Shown here: in pieces, positions 35,477-44,675 of the stretch | Position numbering within the stretch: the first letter of the stretch is position 1 | How the letters are laid out: each line of letters starts with the position of its first letter | NCBI RefSeq assembly: GCF_000757485.1 | Contig: NZ_JPYO01000041.1 | Span: 310,001 to 374,000 of the forward strand | Reading direction: 5' to 3' | From: Achromobacter sp. RTa | GTDB taxonomy: Bacteria; Pseudomonadota; Gammaproteobacteria; Burkholderiales; Burkholderiaceae_B | DNA: 64,000 bases | Notes under the pieces: model-generated | Seen by the model: only the letters and a program-made list of their open reading frames with translations | What the model was told of the DNA's origin: nothing | Databases searched by the model: none | Made by a program: the position numbers and the translations under genes

Positions 35477-36877
35477 ATGAGCCAGACAACAAAGACGACA
35501 ACCCTGCTGGTGATCGGCGGCGGACCTGGCGGCTACGTGGCCGCGATCCGCGCGGGCCAACTGGGCGTGCCCACCATCCTCGTGGAAGGCGAGCGCCTGG
35601 GCGGCACCTGCCTGAACATCGGCTGCATTCCCTCCAAGGCCCTGATACACGCGGCAGAGGAGTACGAGAAGGCGCGTCATTACGCGGAGGGCTCGGCGCT
35701 GGGCATTTCGGTGTCAGCGCCGTCGATCGACGTGGCGCGGACCGTCGCGTGGAAGGATGGCATCGTCGGCAAGCTGACCGGCGGCGTCGCCGCGCTCCTG
35801 AAGAAGAACGGCGTGGAAGTGGTGCAGGGCTGGGCCCGGCTGCTGGACGGCAAGACCGCCGAGGTCGAAACGGCCGCCGGCGTGGTCCGCATCCAGTGCG
35901 AACACCTGTTGCTGGCGGCGGGATCCGAGCCGACCCCGCTGCCGTCCGTGCCCTTCGGCGGCATGGTGGTGTCTTCCACCGAGGCGCTGTCTCCCGCCGA
36001 CATTCCCAAGAAGCTCGTGGTCGTCGGGGGCGGCTACATCGGCCTGGAACTGGGCACGGTGTACCGCAAGCTCGGCGCGGAAGTGGCCGTGGTCGAGGCC
36101 CAGGACCGCATCCTGCCGACCTACGATGCCGAACTCACCAAGCCCGTGGCCGCCGCGTTGGCGAAGATGGGCGTCGAACTGCACCTGGGCCGCAAGGTGC
36201 TGGGGCTGAACGGCAAGGGCAATGCGGTGCGCATACAGGACGCCGCCGGCGCCGAAACCCAGCTGGGCGCCGACCGCGTGCTGATCGCGGTGGGGCGTCG
36301 CCCGCGCACCCAGGGCTGGGGGTTGGAAACCCTGCAGCTGGACCGCAAGGGCAACGCCCTGCGCATCGACGACCAATGCCGCACCTCGATGCGCGACGTG
36401 TGGGCCATCGGCGATATCGCCGGCGAGCCGATGCTGGCGCACCGGGCGATGGCGCAGGGCGAGATGGTCGCGGAACTGGTGGCGGGCAAGCGCCGCCATT
36501 TCACGCCGGCTTCCATTCCCGCTGTGTGCTTCACCGATCCGGAGGTCGTGGTGTCGGGGCTGTCGCCCGCGGATGCGGAGCAGGCGGGGCTGGATTGCCT
36601 GTCCGCGTCGTTCCCCTTTGCGGCAAACGGCCGGGCGATGACGCTGGAATCCACCGACGGCTTCGTCCGCGTGGTGGCGCGGCGCGACAACCACTTGGTG
36701 GTGGGGTGGCAGGCCGTGGGCCGCGGCGTCTCCGAGCTGGCCGCGGCGTTCTCGCAATCGCTGGAAATGGGCGCCACGCTGGAAGACGTGGCGGGCACCA
36801 TACACGCGCATCCGACGCTGGGCGAAGCCGTCCAGGAGGCCGCGCTCAAAGCCCTGGGGCACGCGCTGCACATCTAG
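35477..36877 (+). CDS. lpdA: Dihydrolipoyl dehydrogenase (E3)
   Basis: This encodes 466 residues. FAD motif [17 protein letters not shown], redox-active disulfide Cys45-Cys50 in [16 protein letters not shown]-binding [13 protein letters not shown]-binding [15 protein letters not shown] and the terminal HAHPTLGEA with the catalytic His-Glu. It reoxidises the lipoyl group of the E2 subunit with NAD. It begins 2 bases after bkdB, so it is the dedicated E3 of this complex (often called lpdV). Confidence 0.96.
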   Translation: MSQTTKTTTLLVIGGGPGGYVAAIRAGQLGVPTILVEGERLGGTCLNIGCIPSKALIHAAEEYEKARHYAEGSALGISVSAPSIDVARTVAWKDGIVGKLTGGVAALLKKNGVEVVQGWARLLDGKTAEVETAAGVVRIQCEHLLLAAGSEPTPLPSVPFGGMVVSSTEALSPADIPKKLVVVGGGYIGLELGTVYRKLGAEVAVVEAQDRILPTYDAELTKPVAAALAKMGVELHLGRKVLGLNGKGNAVRIQDAAGAETQLGADRVLIAVGRRPRTQGWGLETLQLDRKGNALRIDDQCRTSMRDVWAIGDIAGEPMLAHRAMAQGEMVAELVAGKRRHFTPASIPAVCFTDPEVVVSGLSPADAEQAGLDCLSASFPFAANGRAMTLESTDGFVRVVARRDNHLVVGWQAVGRGVSELAAAFSQSLEMGATLEDVAGTIHAHPTLGEAVQEAALKALGHALHI

Positions 36878-36957
36878 CGCGTGCGAGGGGCATCGTCCGG
36901 CAACGATGCTCCCTCCGGCCGCCCCGCGCCGCGGGCCGGCCGGAGCCCTGCCAGTTC

Positions 36958-37869
36958 CTAACGGCGGGCGCCGCGTTGCGCCAATGCCGCTTTGAATCCC
37001 TCGACGGCGGGGTTGCCCTGGTCGCGCAGCGCGGCCAATATGACTTGCGCCTTTTCCCCCGGAAGGCCGCGCAGCGGCAGGAAGCGCAGCGAGTCCGTGC
37101 GGATCCGTCCCAAGGACAGCGGCACGATGGCGGGTCCCACCCCGGCCTCGACGAGCGTCAGCAGCGTGGGGATGACACTTTCCTGCGCCACGCGCGGTTT
37201 CAGCTGGGCACGCTTGAACAGCCCCTGGATCATGGCGCGGAAATAGGGCGAGACGTCCTGCCGGTAACCCACCAGCGGGTAGGCCAGCAGCTCGGAAAGC
37301 GCAACGTCGCGTTGTTTGGCCAGGGCGTGGTCATGGCGCAGCGCCACGCGCAACGGCTCCTCGTGCACCACCTCCGTCTCGATGTCGGCGTCCAGCGCAA
37401 GCGGGCGCATCAGCGCCACGTCGACAACCCGCGTGCGCAAGGCGGGCTCCATGTCCACCGAATTCATCTCGCGCAGATCGAGGCGGACTTCCGGGTGCGC
37501 GTCGCGGTAATGGCTCAGCGCCGACACGAGGGGCGAGCCGGCGGCGCTGGGAGTGATGCCGATCGCCAGCGAGCCCGTTTCGCCGCGCGCGGCGCGCCGC
37601 GCCTGCCGCAGCATCAGCTGCGTGTCCGCCGTGATCCTGCCCGCGCGCTCGTACATGACTTCGCCGGCCGGCGTGAGCTTCACGGAACGGGTGGTGCGCA
37701 CGAACAGCGGCACGCCCACGATGGCTTCCAGCCGCTTGATCTGCTGCGTGAGGGGCGGTTGCGTCATGAACAGCCTGGCGGCGGCGCGCCCGAAATGCAG
37801 CTCTTCGGCCACGGTGCAGAACAGAACCAGCAAGCGCCCGTCGAGAAAGATTAATTCTGATTTCGACAT
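36958..37869 (-). CDS. LysR-family transcriptional regulator
   Basis: This encodes 303 residues. The winged helix is at residues 10-70 (LVLFCTVAEELHFGRAAARL, MTQPPLTQQIKRLEAIVGVPLF, VKLTPAGE). The effector domain begins near 100 (GSLAIGITPSAAGS). It is divergent from the amidase-Bug pair, with an AT-rich 89-base spacer, and probably activates them. No good ribosome site precedes the ATG at 37869, but the N terminus matches the family. Confidence 0.92.
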   Translation of the reverse strand: MSKSELIFLDGRLLVLFCTVAEELHFGRAAARLFMTQPPLTQQIKRLEAIVGVPLFVRTTRSVKLTPAGEVMYERAGRITADTQLMLRQARRAARGETGSLAIGITPSAAGSPLVSALSHYRDAHPEVRLDLREMNSVDMEPALRTRVVDVALMRPLALDADIETEVVHEEPLRVALRHDHALAKQRDVALSELLAYPLVGYRQDVSPYFRAMIQGLFKRAQLKPRVAQESVIPTLLTLVEAGVGPAIVPLSLGRIRTDSLRFLPLRGLPGEKAQVILAALRDQGNPAVEGFKAALAQRGARR

Positions 37870-37958
37870 AATTAAGGCGAAATTATAAATTGGACGTAGA
37901 TTAGTTGAATTCCTAAGATGCCGCTTCGTATCGTTTCGCCGGCACCCGGGATTTCTTC

Positions 37959-39242
37959 ATGCGTCTTGCTTCCTCTCATCTTTCCGCCGTCGCCATCGCC
38001 CGCCGGGTCCGCGCCGGCGAAGCCGGGCCCTTGGCCGCCGCGCGCCTAAGCCTGGCCGCCATCGCGCGGGACGAGGCGCGTGTCCGGGCATGGAGCCATG
38101 TCATGCCGGCGGCGCGGCTCGAGGCGATGGATCCGGCGGGAATCGCCGCTGGCGCGCTGGCCGGGGTGCCCCTGGGCATCAAGGACGTGATCGACGTGGC
38201 GGACATGCCGACCGCCTTCGGCGTGCCTGCCCTGGCGCCGGACGCCGCCTCCTTCGACGCATGCGCTGTCGGGATGCTGCGGGCCGCCGGCGCCGTTCCC
38301 ATCGGCAAGACGGTGACCGCCGAGTTCGCGTTCAAGACGCCCGGCCCCACGCGCAACCCGCATGCCGTGGGCCACACGCCGGGCGGATCCTCCAGCGGTT
38401 CCGCGGCGGCAGTGGCGGCGGGCATGGTCCCTGCCGCGCTGGGCACGCAGACCGGCGGCTCGATGATCCGTCCCGCGGCGTTCTGCGGCGTGGTCGGTTT
38501 CAAGCCCAGCTTTGGACGCGTCTTCCGCGACGGCATGAAGCTGACCTGTGAATCGCTGGACGCCATAGGCTGGTACGCGAACGATGTCGAAGACGCGCAG
38601 GCGATCGCGGACGTGCTGCTGGGCGCGCCGGTATCGGAGGCCGAGGGAGGCCGGCCATTGACGATCGCTGTGCAGTTGGGCAATCCACGGGCGGACCTGT
38701 GTTCCGAGAGCCGCAACGAGATCGCGCGGGTGTGCGCGGCGCTGCGCGCGCACGGCGTGCAATGCGTGCCGGTGGAGGCCGAGCGAGAAACGGCGCTGCT
38801 GCTGCAGGCGCACGATGTCATCATGCATTACGAATTCGCGCGCAGCCTGGCGCCGGTCGTCGAGCGCCACGGCGAGGCGCTCAGCGCGCCCTTGCTCCGG
38901 GCCGTGGCGCACGGCCTGTCCATCGGCGCGGCGGAGTATCTGGAGATGCGCGCGGCGCAGGCTTCGCTGCGCCATGGCTGGCGCGCGCTCTACGGCGGCG
39001 CGGACGCGCTGCTGACGCCGAGCACGCCGGGGGCCGCGCCTCTTGGCCTGGATCATACCGGCGACGCTTCCTTCAACAAGATCTGGTCGGTGCTGGGATG
39101 GCCCTGCCTGCACCTGCCGACGGCCTTCAATCGAGCGGGACTGCCTCTGGGCATGCAATTGGTCGGCGATTGGGAGAGCGACCACGCGTTGCTGTCCCTG
39201 GGCCGGAAACTACATCATCTGCTGGTACAGCAAGGGGAGTGA
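37959..39242 (+). CDS. Amidase-signature family hydrolase
   Basis: This encodes 427 residues with the triad Lys75 (LGIKDVID), cis-Ser144 (PGGSSSGS) and nucleophile Ser168 (GTQTGGSMIRPAA). It is shorter than the other amidase in this window and quite different in the C-terminal half. The next gene, a Bug receptor, starts 1 base after the stop, so amidase and receptor are cotranscribed. This suggests uptake and hydrolysis of one amide under control of the divergent LysR protein. Confidence 0.93.
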   Translation: MRLASSHLSAVAIARRVRAGEAGPLAAARLSLAAIARDEARVRAWSHVMPAARLEAMDPAGIAAGALAGVPLGIKDVIDVADMPTAFGVPALAPDAASFDACAVGMLRAAGAVPIGKTVTAEFAFKTPGPTRNPHAVGHTPGGSSSGSAAAVAAGMVPAALGTQTGGSMIRPAAFCGVVGFKPSFGRVFRDGMKLTCESLDAIGWYANDVEDAQAIADVLLGAPVSEAEGGRPLTIAVQLGNPRADLCSESRNEIARVCAALRAHGVQCVPVEAERETALLLQAHDVIMHYEFARSLAPVVERHGEALSAPLLRAVAHGLSIGAAEYLEMRAAQASLRHGWRALYGGADALLTPSTPGAAPLGLDHTGDASFNKIWSVLGWPCLHLPTAFNRAGLPLGMQLVGDWESDHALLSLGRKLHHLLVQQGE

Positions 39243-39243
39243 C

Positions 39244-40224
39244 ATGGGATTCAAACGACTGAAACGAAGCGCGCTGGCGCTATGCGCCGCGGCGGCCTTC
39301 GCATGCGGGGGCGGGGCGCAGGCCTCCGGCTTCCCTGACCGGCCGGTCAACATTGTGGTGCCCACCGCCGCGGGCGGCACCGTGGACATCGTGGCCCGCA
39401 TCATGGCCGAAAAGCTGGCGCCGGAACTTGGCCAGCCCGTGGTCGTCATCAACAAGCCGGGCGCGGGAGGCGTGGTGGGCACCCAGGCGTTCCTGCGCGA
39501 GCCCCAGGACGGCCATACCGTGCTGTTCACGGCGAACAGCAACCAGTTGATCGTGCCCTGGGTATACAAGGACGCGAAGTTCGACCCGCTTAAGGATTTT
39601 TCGCCGATCGCCGCGGTGGGCGAGGTGCCCAACGTGCTGTGCGTGAACCCGGCCTTTCCGGCCCGGGACCTGAAGGCGTTCATGGAGCTGGTCAAGGCGA
39701 ACCCGGAAAAATACCAGTACGCCTCGGCGGGCGCGGGCACGCTGAATCATCTGCTGGGCGTCATGCTGGACGAGCTTGGCGGCCTGCGCATGCAGCACAT
39801 TCCTTACCGGGGCGTCTCGCCCGCCATGGCGGACGTAATGGGCAATCAGGTGCCCATGCTGTTCGCCAGCCTGCCGTCGGCGGTGGAGGGCATCAAGGCC
39901 GGCAAGTTGCGCGCCTTGGGCGTCAGCAGCGAAAAGCGCAACGCGCTGCTGCCCGACGTGCCGGCGATCAATGAGGCGATACCGGGCTTCCGCGGCGATT
40001 TGTGGGTGGCTTTTTATGGCGCGAAGGGCGCGCCGCCGGCATCGATCGACATGTTGCACAAGGCGATCCGCAAGGCGATGGCCGACCCGGCGCTGCAGCA
40101 GAAGTTCGCCCAGCTGGGCGTCACGATGATGCATGACGGCCCGGCGGAGCTGGCGGCCCGCCAGGAGGCCGAGTTCATGCAGTGGAAGCAGGTCGTGCAG
40201 GCCTCGGGCGCCACCCCCGAATGA
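39244..40224 (+). CDS. Bug-family tripartite tricarboxylate transporter substrate-binding protein
   Basis: This encodes 326 residues with a Sec signal peptide (RLKRSALALCAAAAFACGGG..., cleavage near QAS-GF, about residue 28). VNIVVPTAAGGTVDIVARIM, VVINKPGAGGVVGTQAF and HIPYRGVSPAMADVMGNQV are typical. The frame is open upstream, but the ATG at 39244, with AAGGGGAG before it, is clearly the start. As for the other Bug gene here, no membrane subunits are adjacent. It is coupled to the amidase gene. Confidence 0.94.
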   Translation: MGFKRLKRSALALCAAAAFACGGGAQASGFPDRPVNIVVPTAAGGTVDIVARIMAEKLAPELGQPVVVINKPGAGGVVGTQAFLREPQDGHTVLFTANSNQLIVPWVYKDAKFDPLKDFSPIAAVGEVPNVLCVNPAFPARDLKAFMELVKANPEKYQYASAGAGTLNHLLGVMLDELGGLRMQHIPYRGVSPAMADVMGNQVPMLFASLPSAVEGIKAGKLRALGVSSEKRNALLPDVPAINEAIPGFRGDLWVAFYGAKGAPPASIDMLHKAIRKAMADPALQQKFAQLGVTMMHDGPAELAARQEAEFMQWKQVVQASGATPE

Positions 40225-40237
40225 GGCCTGGCGGGCG

Positions 40238-42241
40238 CTACCGGCTGCCGTCGACGTAGGGACGCGCCTGCAGGATCAGGATGCCGTCGCCGACGGCGGC
40301 CCATTCGATATCCTGGTCCGCGCTGCCGCCCAGCGCCTGCTTGACCCGCCGGCCCACGGCCGCCAGCCGCGCGACCAGCGCATCGTCCAGCACCTGGCGC
40401 GAGTCGCTGACCGGCACCTCGCGCACGCCGCCCGCCGCGTCCGGAACCAGCTGGGTATCTTCGGCCGAACGGGTCAGCACCTGGACTGCCTTGGACCAGC
40501 TCGAATACATCACCTGTTCCGCCTGGCGCTTGCCTTCCACCACCTTGATGCCCAGGCCGCGCTTGGCCGAAATGTAGGTCACGAAGCGCCGGCTGGCGTC
40601 GAAGGGGTCGCGCGTGATCATGACGCCCGAGCTGTCCGAGGGCGCCGCCAGTTGCACCAGCACGGCCATCGCCACGGCGTCATGGCCGATGCCCGCGGCG
40701 CGGCGCGCCTCATAGGCCTCGAAGTTGTAGACCGAGGCCCAGACGGCCTGCACTGCCTGGGCCAGCGCGTCGGCCTGGGTTACGTTGGGCACGGTGGTGT
40801 ACAGGCCCGCACCGCTGAATCCCGGCAGGTCTTCGGAGTTGGACGAACTGCGCACGAAAACCCCACGCCCTTTCAGGCGCGTTTGCCACAGCTCATGCCA
40901 GCCGCGAGCCTGCTCGGCGTCGGGCCGGGCCTGCTCGATGTCGTGGCGCAACGCGGCCAGTTCCGCGCGCCGCACTTTGGCGTCGGCGGCGAAATCGGCG
41001 CGCTGTTCCAGCGCCGCGACGCGGCCGGGAATGTCCAGCTGCGCCATGAAGGCCGCGTACTGGGCGAAGGGGATGCAGAAGCCGTCGGGCACGCTGGCCA
41101 GGGGCGGCAGGGCCTTTTTCAGGGCGCCGAGGTTGGCGGCCTTGACGCCGCAATGGCGACTGTCGCGCGCGGCCAGCGTGTCCAGTGGCTTGAGCGCGCG
41201 CATCTGCAGGTCCGGCTTGGGGAGGGGGCGCGCCTCGGGCGGCCGTTCGGGCACGGCGGGCGGATCGATGGGCGTCACCTGGTAGCCGTTGCCTGCCACC
41301 GTCAGTTCGACCCATTTGCCGTCATGTTCGCGCAAGGCCGCCACCGCGTCGCGGACATAAGCGTTGGGGATGCGCCAGCCCTTGGCCAGCAGATTGACGT
41401 GCGACAGCAGGGTGGACGGACGTTGCGTGATCAATCCTGCCACCGGGGGCAGCGCCACGGGGACTTCGTCCAGCACCACGATATCGGTGGAAGACAGGTC
41501 CGGGGCGTCGTCGACGGAGGCCACGATGCGTAGCCGCCCCTGCGCGCGGCCGGTGTTCAGGGGCAGGAAAGTCTGCTCGCGCAGCAGCGCCTCCTGCGTC
41601 ACGAATTCCAGGCTGGCTTGCCTGGCGGTTTCTTCCTGCTGCGTGGAATTGGTCTTGAAGCGCAGCGTGTCATAGAACGCCGGGCGCAGGGTGGCGTCGG
41701 TCAGGGCCAGCAGCGCCGGCGTGACCCGGTCGCCCTCCCAGAATTCATAGGTATAGCCCGGCAGGTCGCGCTGCCAACTGAGGGTTCCGAACAGGAAGCG
41801 CCGCTTCGGGTCCTTGTATTGCGCGATCAGCGTGGCCTTGTCCATGCCCGGCATCAGGCCCTGCTGGCGCACGAAATTCTCGTGCAGCGCGTAGCGGGGC
41901 GTGTCGATGAAGTAGAGGCGGTTGGCGCGTTGCCGGTCGATCACGAACAGCACGTGGGGAATTTCAAGCGGCGTGCCGGGGTTGTAGACGCGGGCCAACC
42001 GGGCGAATTCGGCCTGGCTGCCGATCTTGCCGGCCGACGGCGGCCCGGCGCGGGGAACGCCGGGAGCCGGGCTGGGCGCGCCTTCTATCCGCAACTGCTG
42101 CTGGTTCTCGTATGGCGAGGGCTTGCGGGCCGTCTGGGCCTGGGCCGGCGGCTGCAGGGCCGCGAGCAGGCCGGCGCCGGCCAGGAGGATGACGGAGGAA
42201 AAGGACGGAACACGCCCAGGCCGCGCACGCGACAAACCCAT
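40238..42241 (-). CDS. Exported PEP/pyruvate-binding (PPDK N-type) domain protein
   Basis: This encodes 667 residues. A hydrophobic segment at about 16-32 ending QAQT looks like a Sec signal peptide. Residues to about 250 are unassigned. A swivelling phosphohistidine-type domain follows (GLITQRPSTLLSHVNLLAKGWRIPNAYV, two pieces; the SHVN His would be the carrier). The ATP-grasp PPDK N-terminal domain lies at the C terminus (GVKAANLGALKKAL, PDGFCIPF, VFVRSSSNSEDLPGFSGAGLYTT, ILILQARPYVD). This order, His domain before nucleotide domain, is that of glucan water dikinase rather than PEP synthase. An ATP-using enzyme in the periplasm would be odd, so the protein may bind a different ligand or stay cytoplasmic. 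Confidence 0.85.
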   Translation of the reverse strand: MGLSRARPGRVPSFSSVILLAGAGLLAALQPPAQAQTARKPSPYENQQQLRIEGAPSPAPGVPRAGPPSAGKIGSQAEFARLARVYNPGTPLEIPHVLFVIDRQRANRLYFIDTPRYALHENFVRQQGLMPGMDKATLIAQYKDPKRRFLFGTLSWQRDLPGYTYEFWEGDRVTPALLALTDATLRPAFYDTLRFKTNSTQQEETARQASLEFVTQEALLREQTFLPLNTGRAQGRLRIVASVDDAPDLSSTDIVVLDEVPVALPPVAGLITQRPSTLLSHVNLLAKGWRIPNAYVRDAVAALREHDGKWVELTVAGNGYQVTPIDPPAVPERPPEARPLPKPDLQMRALKPLDTLAARDSRHCGVKAANLGALKKALPPLASVPDGFCIPFAQYAAFMAQLDIPGRVAALEQRADFAADAKVRRAELAALRHDIEQARPDAEQARGWHELWQTRLKGRGVFVRSSSNSEDLPGFSGAGLYTTVPNVTQADALAQAVQAVWASVYNFEAYEARRAAGIGHDAVAMAVLVQLAAPSDSSGVMITRDPFDASRRFVTYISAKRGLGIKVVEGKRQAEQVMYSSWSKAVQVLTRSAEDTQLVPDAAGGVREVPVSDSRQVLDDALVARLAAVGRRVKQALGGSADQDIEWAAVGDGILILQARPYVDGSR

Positions 42242-42383
42242 GCTTCAGGCACCATGAACACAGAAAGCCGGGATGATAATGCAGACGGGGGTAGCACACG
42301 CCCGCGCCGCGCCCATGGCATGCCGCACATGCTGGCGCGCGGCTTCCAGGTCGCCATCCAGACCGGGGCGCGGGCGGGGCCGT

Positions 42384-43574
42384 TCAGCCGCCCGCGGGCC
42401 GGATCCGGGCGATGCAGGGCACGGCCAGGACGGCAAGCAGCGCCACTGCCGCGGCTGCGCCGCCGACGCTGGCCAGCCCCCATTGCGGGATCGCCAGGCC
42501 GCCAAGCATGGCGCCCAGCCCGATGCCGGCATTGGCCGCCGACACGTTCAGCGTGCCGGCCAGCGCCTGGGCCCGCGGAGCCGCCTTCATGACGCGCACC
42601 TGGCAGACCGGATACAGCGCCGTGTTGGCGATGCTCCATGCGGCGAGCGCCGGCAGCAGCCATGCGGGCGTGCCGGCCAGGGCCGTGCTGGCCAGCGCGC
42701 CGAGTCCGAGGAGACCGGTGAATAGGAGAGTCGCGCCCAGCGGCCTGCGGTCTACCGCCAGGCCGCCCAGCCAGTTGCCGGCCAATCCCGCCGCGCCGAA
42801 TCCCATGAGCCACCAGCCCACGTCCTGCGGTGGCACGCCGGCCAGGCGTTCGAGAATGTCCGCCAGATAGGTGTAGGCGGTAAACATCGCGGTGAACACG
42901 GCGACGGACAGCGCCACGTTGGCGATCAGCAGCGGATCCTTGAGCAAGCGCGCCTGGTCCCTGAGCGGGGGTCTGCCGGGTTGCGGCAAGGCCGGCAGGC
43001 AGGCGCGGGTCAGCACGGCCAGCAGCAGGGACAGCGCCGACAGCGCCCAGAAGCTGCCGCGCCAACCGATGGCGGTTGCCGCCAGCGTGCCTAGCGGGAT
43101 GCCGAAAAGCATGGCGGCGGCAATGCCCAGATAGACGCGCGAAACCGCCTGGCCCGCGCGCTCCCGGCCTGCCAGCCGGGTCGCGGTTTCGCTTGCCGTG
43201 CCCCAGAAAACGGGCAGAGCCAGGGCCGGGATGAAACGCGCCAGCGCCAGAACCCAGAGATCCGAGGCCAGGGCGGCGAGGGCATTGGCGGCGGCGAAAA
43301 CCAGCAGGATGGCGGCGAACAGGCGCCGGCGCTCCAGGTGCGACAGCGCCGCCGTCAGGATCGGGCCGGCCAGCATGACGGTGAAGGCGAACAGCGTGAC
43401 GAGCTGGCCGGCCGCGGAGACGGACAGGGCGAGATCGCGGGCCATCGCGGGCAGCAGGCCCACGATCAGGAACTCCGTGGAGACGATGGCGAAGCCGGCG
43501 AAGGCAAGAATGCCGATGGCGAAGCCGCCTGCGGCCGGCGCCGCGGGGCGCTCGGCGGGGGAATGCGTGAACAT
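42384..43574 (-). CDS. MFS transporter, sugar/drug efflux (DHA1/AraJ-like) type
   Basis: This encodes 396 residues with 12 hydrophobic spans. FAIVSTEFLIVGLLPAMARDL in span 1 and LFAFTVMLAGPILTA with the following ERRRLF loop are typical of the AraJ/YdhP efflux branch. It would export a small sugar-like or toxic compound by proton antiport. It is divergent from a LysR gene that probably controls it. The ribosome site is weak. Confidence 0.9.
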   Translation of the reverse strand: MFTHSPAERPAAPAAGGFAIGILAFAGFAIVSTEFLIVGLLPAMARDLALSVSAAGQLVTLFAFTVMLAGPILTAALSHLERRRLFAAILLVFAAANALAALASDLWVLALARFIPALALPVFWGTASETATRLAGRERAGQAVSRVYLGIAAAMLFGIPLGTLAATAIGWRGSFWALSALSLLLAVLTRACLPALPQPGRPPLRDQARLLKDPLLIANVALSVAVFTAMFTAYTYLADILERLAGVPPQDVGWWLMGFGAAGLAGNWLGGLAVDRRPLGATLLFTGLLGLGALASTALAGTPAWLLPALAAWSIANTALYPVCQVRVMKAAPRAQALAGTLNVSAANAGIGLGAMLGGLAIPQWGLASVGGAAAAVALLAVLAVPCIARIRPAGG

Positions 43575-43685
43575 GGAAGAATAACCCTCGGACTGAGATG
43601 TCCTGAAGGATATTGAAGATTGAAACGCTTATATCGGGTATAAATTCCACTGATTAGGGAAAATAATTCCGTTATTGAGCTTCCA

Positions 43686-44594
43686 ATGATTCCTTCCGAA
43701 CGCCTCAAGGGCATAGAAGCCTTTGTCTGCACGGCGGATGCGGGCAGCTTCACCGCCGCGGCCGAGCGGCTCAACCTCAGCGCGTCCGCCGTGGGCAAAA
43801 GTGTGGCCAGGCTGGAGGCGCGCCTGAATTCCCGGTTGTTCGAGCGCAGCACCCGGCGCCTGGCCCTGACCGACGCGGGCCGCGCCTTCTATGGCACCTG
43901 CGTGCGCGTGCTGGCCGAATTGCAGGATGCCGAGGCGGTGCTGGCCGCGCAGCGGCGGGAGCCCTCAGGGCGGCTGCGGGTGGATCTGCCGGCCACCTTC
44001 GGCCGCCTGAAGGCGCTGCCGCTGCTGTTGCGCTTCGCCCGCCAGCATCCGCGGCTGCGGCCGCATATCTCGTTCACGGACCGTTTCGTCGATCTCGCGG
44101 AAGAAGGCATCGACGTGGCCGTGCGCATCGGCGGGCCGGACCGCTGGGCGCCGGGGCTGGGGCATCGCTACCTGGGATCCGAGCGCATGGTCTTCTGCGC
44201 GTCTCCGGATTACCTGGCCCGCCGGGGCGAACCCCGGGAGGCGTCCGACCTGCTGCAGCACGATGCCGTGGCTTACGGGCGCGCGGATGGCGAGCCGCCG
44301 GCGTGGCGGATGGCGCAGGATGGCGGGCCGGTCCGCCTGCTCCCGGTCGAGGGCGCCATCGTGCTGGACAGCGCCGAGGCCCAGGTGGAAGCCGTGGCGG
44401 CGGGCTGCGGCATTGCCCAGCTCGCGACCTGGCTGGCGGCCGACGCCTTGCGCGAGGGGCGGCTGGTCGAGGTGTTGCCGCGGCTGGCTGCCGAGGGCCT
44501 GCCTCTGTATCTGGCCTGGCCATTGAGCCGCCAACTGTTGCCCAAGGTGGACGCGGTGCTGGAAATGCTGGGCGGGTCGTTGCGGATCGATTGA
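43686..44594 (+). CDS. LysR-family transcriptional regulator
   Basis: This encodes 302 residues. LKGIEAFVCTADAGSFTAAAERL, SASAVGKSVARLEARLNSRLF and RLALTDAGRAFY form the LysR DNA-binding domain. The GRLRVDLPATFGRLKALPLL segment begins the effector domain and is typical of the subgroup found divergent from efflux transporters. It is separated from the MFS gene by 111 AT-rich bases holding both promoters. Confidence 0.93.
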   Translation: MIPSERLKGIEAFVCTADAGSFTAAAERLNLSASAVGKSVARLEARLNSRLFERSTRRLALTDAGRAFYGTCVRVLAELQDAEAVLAAQRREPSGRLRVDLPATFGRLKALPLLLRFARQHPRLRPHISFTDRFVDLAEEGIDVAVRIGGPDRWAPGLGHRYLGSERMVFCASPDYLARRGEPREASDLLQHDAVAYGRADGEPPAWRMAQDGGPVRLLPVEGAIVLDSAEAQVEAVAAGCGIAQLATWLAADALREGRLVEVLPRLAAEGLPLYLAWPLSRQLLPKVDAVLEMLGGSLRID

Positions 44595-44625
44595 GCGCGC
44601 CGCGGACCGTGGGAGCTCCATGCGA

Positions 44626-44650
44626 CAAGGCCCCCATGAAGGGGGCCTTG
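44626..44650. terminator. Hairpin between convergent lysR and argH
   Basis: CAAGGCCCCC and GGGGGCCTTG form a perfect 10-bp stem with the loop ATGAA. There is no T tract on either side, so it is either a weak or Rho-assisted bidirectional terminator or simply a 3' stabilising hairpin. Confidence 0.5.
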
Positions 44651-44675
44651 CTGGGCAAGCCGGCCAGGAGCCGGA

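Noticed and set aside
35749..37854. A 701-residue frame across lpdA and the LysR gene
   Set aside because: It is out of frame with lpdA, antisense to the LysR gene and Arg/Gly-rich without a domain.
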